Origin: Aminipila terrae
Lineage (GTDB): Bacteria; Bacillota; Clostridia; Peptostreptococcales; Anaerovoracaceae
Reading direction: 5' to 3'
NCBI RefSeq assembly: GCF_010120715.1
Contig: NZ_CP047591.1
Location: forward strand, 992,001 to 1,056,000
Length of the DNA: 64,000 nucleotides
The notes under the pieces are model-generated. The model was given only the letters and a program-made list of their open reading frames with translations. It was not told where the DNA came from and did not search any database. The position numbers and the translations under genes are program-made. Below are positions 61,151 to 64,000 of this stretch, one piece after another (position 1 is the first letter of the stretch; each line of letters begins with the position of its first letter).

Positions 61151-61993
61151 CTATAATATTCTTTCTTCATGTCTTGAAACATGACAGTTTATATTCACAG
61201 CAACAGGCATACCTGCAATGTGAGTAGGGAAAGTCTTTATTTTAACTGACAGTGCAGTGGTGCTGCCTCCCAGTCCCTGAGGCCCTATTCCAAGTTCATT
61301 GATCCTGGTGAGAAGCTCCTCTTCCATATTGCGGTAATACTCATCTTCATTATCTTTATCAAAAGGTATAAGCAAAGCTTCTTTGGCCATTAATGCTGCC
61401 CTGTCAAATGTGCCTCCAATGCCAACGCCCACTACAATGGGAGGACATGGATTTGCTCCGGCATCTTTTACCACCTGCACGATAAAATCTTTCACTCCCT
61501 GTTCACCAGCAGCTGGAGGGAACATTTTTATCTGGCTCATATTCTCTGACCCAAATCCTTTGGGAGCAAAAGTTATTTTTACTTTATCTCCTGGTACAAT
61601 GTCGTAATGAATATGTGCCGGCGTGTTGTCCCCAGTATTGCCTCTTCTGACAGGATCTTTTACTACAGACTTTCTTAGGTACCCCTCCGTATAACCTGCC
61701 CGTACCCCTTCATTTACAGCCTCCTCAACACTTCCCCCTGTAAGGTGTGCATCCTGTCCAATTTCAAGAAAAACACAAGCCATACCCGTATCCTGACATA
61801 AAGGGAAGGTTCCTTCCTCTGCAATTTTTATATTTTCCTGGATATTTCCCAGTATATCTTTTGCCACCGGCCATGTTTCGTTTTGGCTACAGTAGCTGAT
61901 TCTTTTGCATACATCGCTGCTTAAATTATGATTTGTAGATACTGCCATTTCTTTAACAGCTTTTGTAATATCTGCAACATTTATTTCTCTCAT
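61151..61993 (-). CDS. fumA: Fumarate hydratase class I, alpha subunit
   Basis: 280 aa, catalytic [4Fe-4S] subunit. Cluster cysteines are in PLCQDTGMACVF near residue 67, NPCPPIVVGVGIGGTFD near 187 and NCHVSRHEER near 271. RRGNTGDNTPAHIHYDIVPGD and PKGFGSENMS are substrate-site signatures. Close relatives include L(+)-tartrate dehydratase alpha; absence of tartrate genes favours fumarase. The ATG at 61993 follows GGAG by eight bases; an adjacent GTG lies one codon earlier. Operon with the beta subunit. Confidence 0.92.
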   Translation of the reverse strand: MREINVADITKAVKEMAVSTNHNLSSDVCKRISYCSQNETWPVAKDILGNIQENIKIAEEGTFPLCQDTGMACVFLEIGQDAHLTGGSVEEAVNEGVRAGYTEGYLRKSVVKDPVRRGNTGDNTPAHIHYDIVPGDKVKITFAPKGFGSENMSQIKMFPPAAGEQGVKDFIVQVVKDAGANPCPPIVVGVGIGGTFDRAALMAKEALLIPFDKDNEDEYYRNMEEELLTRINELGIGPQGLGGSTTALSVKIKTFPTHIAGMPVAVNINCHVSRHEERIL

Positions 61994-62073
61994 CACTATA
62001 ACTCCTTTTTATTTTTGACAGGCATACTTTGTCCTTATGAATAATATAATAAACTAAATTGAGAGGATTTACT

Positions 62074-63075
62074 ATGAAAATAACAAAAAAAGCCATCTTA
62101 TATGTAATAGCTGCAGAGCTGTTTGTGTTCATAATACTGCCTTCTATACTCTTGGGAATACACGGTATTTTCCACGAGATTCCCAGTCCTGCAGTCCCCA
62201 AAATATTTAGTAATAAAACGGATACTCCAAAGTACATAAGGGTATACCGTCACACCTATGGTGTGACAGAAGTTATTCCTTTTGAGGATTATGTAAAGGG
62301 TGTTGTTGCAGGAGAAATGCCATCCAATTTCGAGATTGAGGCACTTAAAGCTCAGGCAGTTGCTGCAAGAACTTATTCTCTTTCTAAAATTATACGTTCG
62401 GGAGATGGAGGCAACCCACCTGCTCATCCTGATGCACCTCTTTGTGATGACACCCATTGCCAGGTTTATCGGAGTGTTTACGATCTTACTGAACTAAAAG
62501 GTGAAGAATGGATGAATGACAGCTGGAAAAAGATCTGCAAGGCCGTGGATTCCACAAAAGGCCAGCTTATGTATTATAACGGGCAGCTAGCAGAACAGGC
62601 CCTTTTCCATTCCTCCAGCGGAGGCCACACGGAAAACTCTGAAGATGTATTTGCTTCTGCTGTGCCTTATTTAAGAAGTGTAGACAGTCCATATGAAGAA
62701 GGTGCCACCCACCAGAAAGAAACAAAATACTTTTCTACAAAAGACTTTTTATATTTAGTAAATTTAAAATATCCTGGCAAGAAGCTCTCATCTCCTATCA
62801 ACAAGATTGGAATTGTTTCAAAAAGTGCAGGTGGACGGGTAGAAGACATAAAAATAAACAATTCAACTTTTAAGGGAAGAGAATTGCGGGATGCCTTAGG
62901 ACTTTCCTCAGCAAATTTTAATGTTTCTATGAAAAACGGTACGATTACCATCACAAGTAACGGTTTTGGTCATGGGGTCGGTATGAGTCAATACGGAGCT
63001 AATGGTATGGCAAAAAGAGGATCCAACTATAAACAGATTCTGGAACATTATTATACCGGAGTAAAAATATATTAA
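62074..63075 (+). CDS. spoIID: Stage II sporulation protein D
   Basis: 333 aa. An N-terminal transmembrane anchor (residues 7-29), then the SpoIID lytic transglycosylase domain: VIPFEDYVKGVVAGEMPSNFEIEALKAQAVAARTY near 70-104 with the catalytic Glu in AGEMP, Cys/His in CDDTHCQVY near 130, HSSSGGHTENSEDVFA near 180 and FGHGVGMSQYGANGMA near 300. Part of the SpoIIDMP machine needed for engulfment, so the organism is likely to sporulate. The ATG at 62074 follows GAGAGG. It is convergent with murA, which in Bacillus is its upstream neighbour. Confidence 0.95.
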   Translation: MKITKKAILYVIAAELFVFIILPSILLGIHGIFHEIPSPAVPKIFSNKTDTPKYIRVYRHTYGVTEVIPFEDYVKGVVAGEMPSNFEIEALKAQAVAARTYSLSKIIRSGDGGNPPAHPDAPLCDDTHCQVYRSVYDLTELKGEEWMNDSWKKICKAVDSTKGQLMYYNGQLAEQALFHSSSGGHTENSEDVFASAVPYLRSVDSPYEEGATHQKETKYFSTKDFLYLVNLKYPGKKLSSPINKIGIVSKSAGGRVEDIKINNSTFKGRELRDALGLSSANFNVSMKNGTITITSNGFGHGVGMSQYGANGMAKRGSNYKQILEHYYTGVKIY

Positions 63076-63100
63076 TCACCCCGGTATAATCTACACGAAA

Positions 63101-63139
63101 AACAGGCCAGTCTTACAATTTTAGACTGACCTGTTTTTA
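63101..63139. terminator. Bidirectional terminator between spoIID and murA
   Basis: Stem ACAGGCCAGTCTTA / TAGACTGACCTGT (imperfect), flanked by A-run and TTTTTAT, between the two convergent genes. Confidence 0.85.
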
Positions 63140-63158
63140 TTTAAATCTTACATTTATT

Positions 63159-64000
63159 TCATTCTTCTACTCGGATTATAGTTGCACCAATGCCCCTGAA
63201 CTTTTCTACAAACTTTTCATATCCTCTTTCAATATGATAAATCTCAGAAATTTCAGTTGTACCTTCTGCTGTTAATCCAGCCAGAACCAATGCAGCACCT
63301 GCTCGCAAATCCGTTGAAATAACCTGTGCTCCCTGTAGAATTTTTTCACCCTGAATAACAGCACTTCTGCCTTCTATCTTTATATTGGCACCCATTCTAT
63401 TCAGTTCGCCAACATGCATATATCTGTTTTCAAACACCGTTTCAATAACGATACTGGACCCTTTTACAGTTGCCAGAAGTGACATAAACTGAGACTGCAT
63501 ATCTGTAGGAAACCCTGGATAAGGCAGTGTCTTTATATCTGTTGAGGTAAGCGGAGCAACATCTCCCCTTACAATCAAGCCATCATCTGTAATTTCTACA
63601 GCTGCACCGCATTCTTTCAGCTTTGCAATAATAGGCTTTACATGATCAGGTACTACATTCTTTATCAGCACATTTCCCCTTGTGATAGCTGCCGCAACCA
63701 TAAAAGTTCCCGTCTCAATTCTATCCGGTATAACAGAATGTTTTGCTCCATGAAGGGCTGGTACTCCTTCTATTTTTATTGTATCTGTCCCTGCACCTTT
63801 TATTTTTGCACCCATTCTGTTCAGGAAATTGGCCAGATCAACAATTTCAGGTTCTTCTGCCACATTTTCCAGAATAGTAATACCTTCAGCCATTACAGCT
63901 GCCATCATAATATTTTCTGTAGCACCTACACTTGGAAAATCCAAGTAAACATTATTACCAATAAGCTTGTCCGCAACAGCTTCAACATATCCGTGACCCT
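63159..64000 (-). CDS. murA: UDP-N-acetylglucosamine 1-carboxyvinyltransferase, C-terminal two thirds (runs off window)
   Basis: First committed enzyme of peptidoglycan synthesis, adding enolpyruvate to UDP-GlcNAc. The frame is open to the window edge; about 280 codons of the usual 417-420 are visible, starting GHGYVEAVADKLIGNNVY. Motifs: LDFPSVGATENIMMAA near 63900-63950, PDRIETGTFMVAAA, PGFPTDMQSQFMSLL with the catalytic Asp, TDLRAGAALVLAGL and HIERGYEKFVEK near the end. The N-terminal half with the fosfomycin-target Cys lies beyond base 64000. Confidence 0.95.
   Translation of the reverse strand, partial: GHGYVEAVADKLIGNNVYLDFPSVGATENIMMAAVMAEGITILENVAEEPEIVDLANFLNRMGAKIKGAGTDTIKIEGVPALHGAKHSVIPDRIETGTFMVAAAITRGNVLIKNVVPDHVKPIIAKLKECGAAVEITDDGLIVRGDVAPLTSTDIKTLPYPGFPTDMQSQFMSLLATVKGSSIVIETVFENRYMHVGELNRMGANIKIEGRSAVIQGEKILQGAQVISTDLRAGAALVLAGLTAEGTTEISEIYHIERGYEKFVEKFRGIGATIIRVEE

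Noticed and set aside
62005..62045. Sigma-E promoter for spoIID
   Set aside because: CATACTTT resembles a sigma-E -10, but no matching -35 lies at the required distance; too weak to call.

Overview
The window looks like chromosome of a low-GC, endospore-forming, strictly anaerobic member of the Clostridia. The signs are AT-rich intergenic DNA, strong AGGAGG ribosome-binding sites, sigma-A promoters of the TTGACA/TATAAT type, SpoIID and a SleL-like cortex enzyme, SLH-anchored secreted proteins, a FeoA/FeoA/FeoB iron system, class III fructose bisphosphatase, two-subunit class I fumarase and an acetate CoA-transferase. An Eubacteriales Family XIII / Anaerovoracaceae-like host is a guess from gene content only. 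No rRNA, tRNA, prophage or CRISPR was seen.

Layout. 0-4.6 kb: methionine block (metH with a stand-alone reactivation-domain gene; divergent metY-metA). 4.6-11.6 kb: fbp, topB, a carboxyltransferase and a GH18 cortex enzyme. 11.7-19.5 kb: NHL/SLH surface protein, a Q/N-repeat membrane protein, lgt, a DUF2238 protein, several Cys-rich proteins and a tandem SH3-like protein. 19.7-25.1 kb: PucR regulator divergent from an NCS1 permease, DUF917 and M20 dipeptidase, probably one cyclic-amide/hydantoin-type utilisation unit. 26-31 kb: a very large secreted M28-M14-SLH peptidase. 31.3-38.9 kb: a metallo-beta-lactamase protein and a six-gene secreted protein/ABC/two-component/deacetylase cluster. 39-44.5 kb: larC, CDF transporter, thioesterase, a divergent IF-3, a small zinc-ribbon protein, an APC-type antiporter. 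45.6-50.2 kb: HD hydrolase, azlCD with a MocR regulator, a diguanylate cyclase. 50.7-54 kb: atoDA, DUF134 and Mrp/NifX genes. 54.1-59.1 kb: an iron locus running feoA-feoA-feoB-Cys-rich peptide and on into DUF3793, flavodoxin, DUF2325 and HD-GYP genes. 59.3-64 kb: EAL-HDOD protein, fumarase, spoIID and the 3' part of murA.

Two things stand out. First, two intergenic regions (about 31.4-31.9 kb and 44.8-45.5 kb) carry related copies of an apparently undescribed non-coding RNA gene: both have a near-identical sigma-A promoter, a conserved 3' block, the same intrinsic terminator, and the same 15-bp palindrome about 135 bp beyond the terminator. Second, the iron locus carries five copies of a GTTAGC-N4-GCTAAC operator, four of them in one array with the last inside the feo promoter.

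A warning for any user: at least seven genes (metA, a Cys-rich protein, the NCS1 permease, the M28-M14 peptidase, azlD, the mocR-type regulator and fumB) are broken by the same kind of event, loss of one base in a homopolymer. Restoring one base gives a full-length product of normal size each time. The uniform direction points to consensus sequencing error rather than gene decay, although metA happens to break exactly on an A AAA AAG slippery heptamer.
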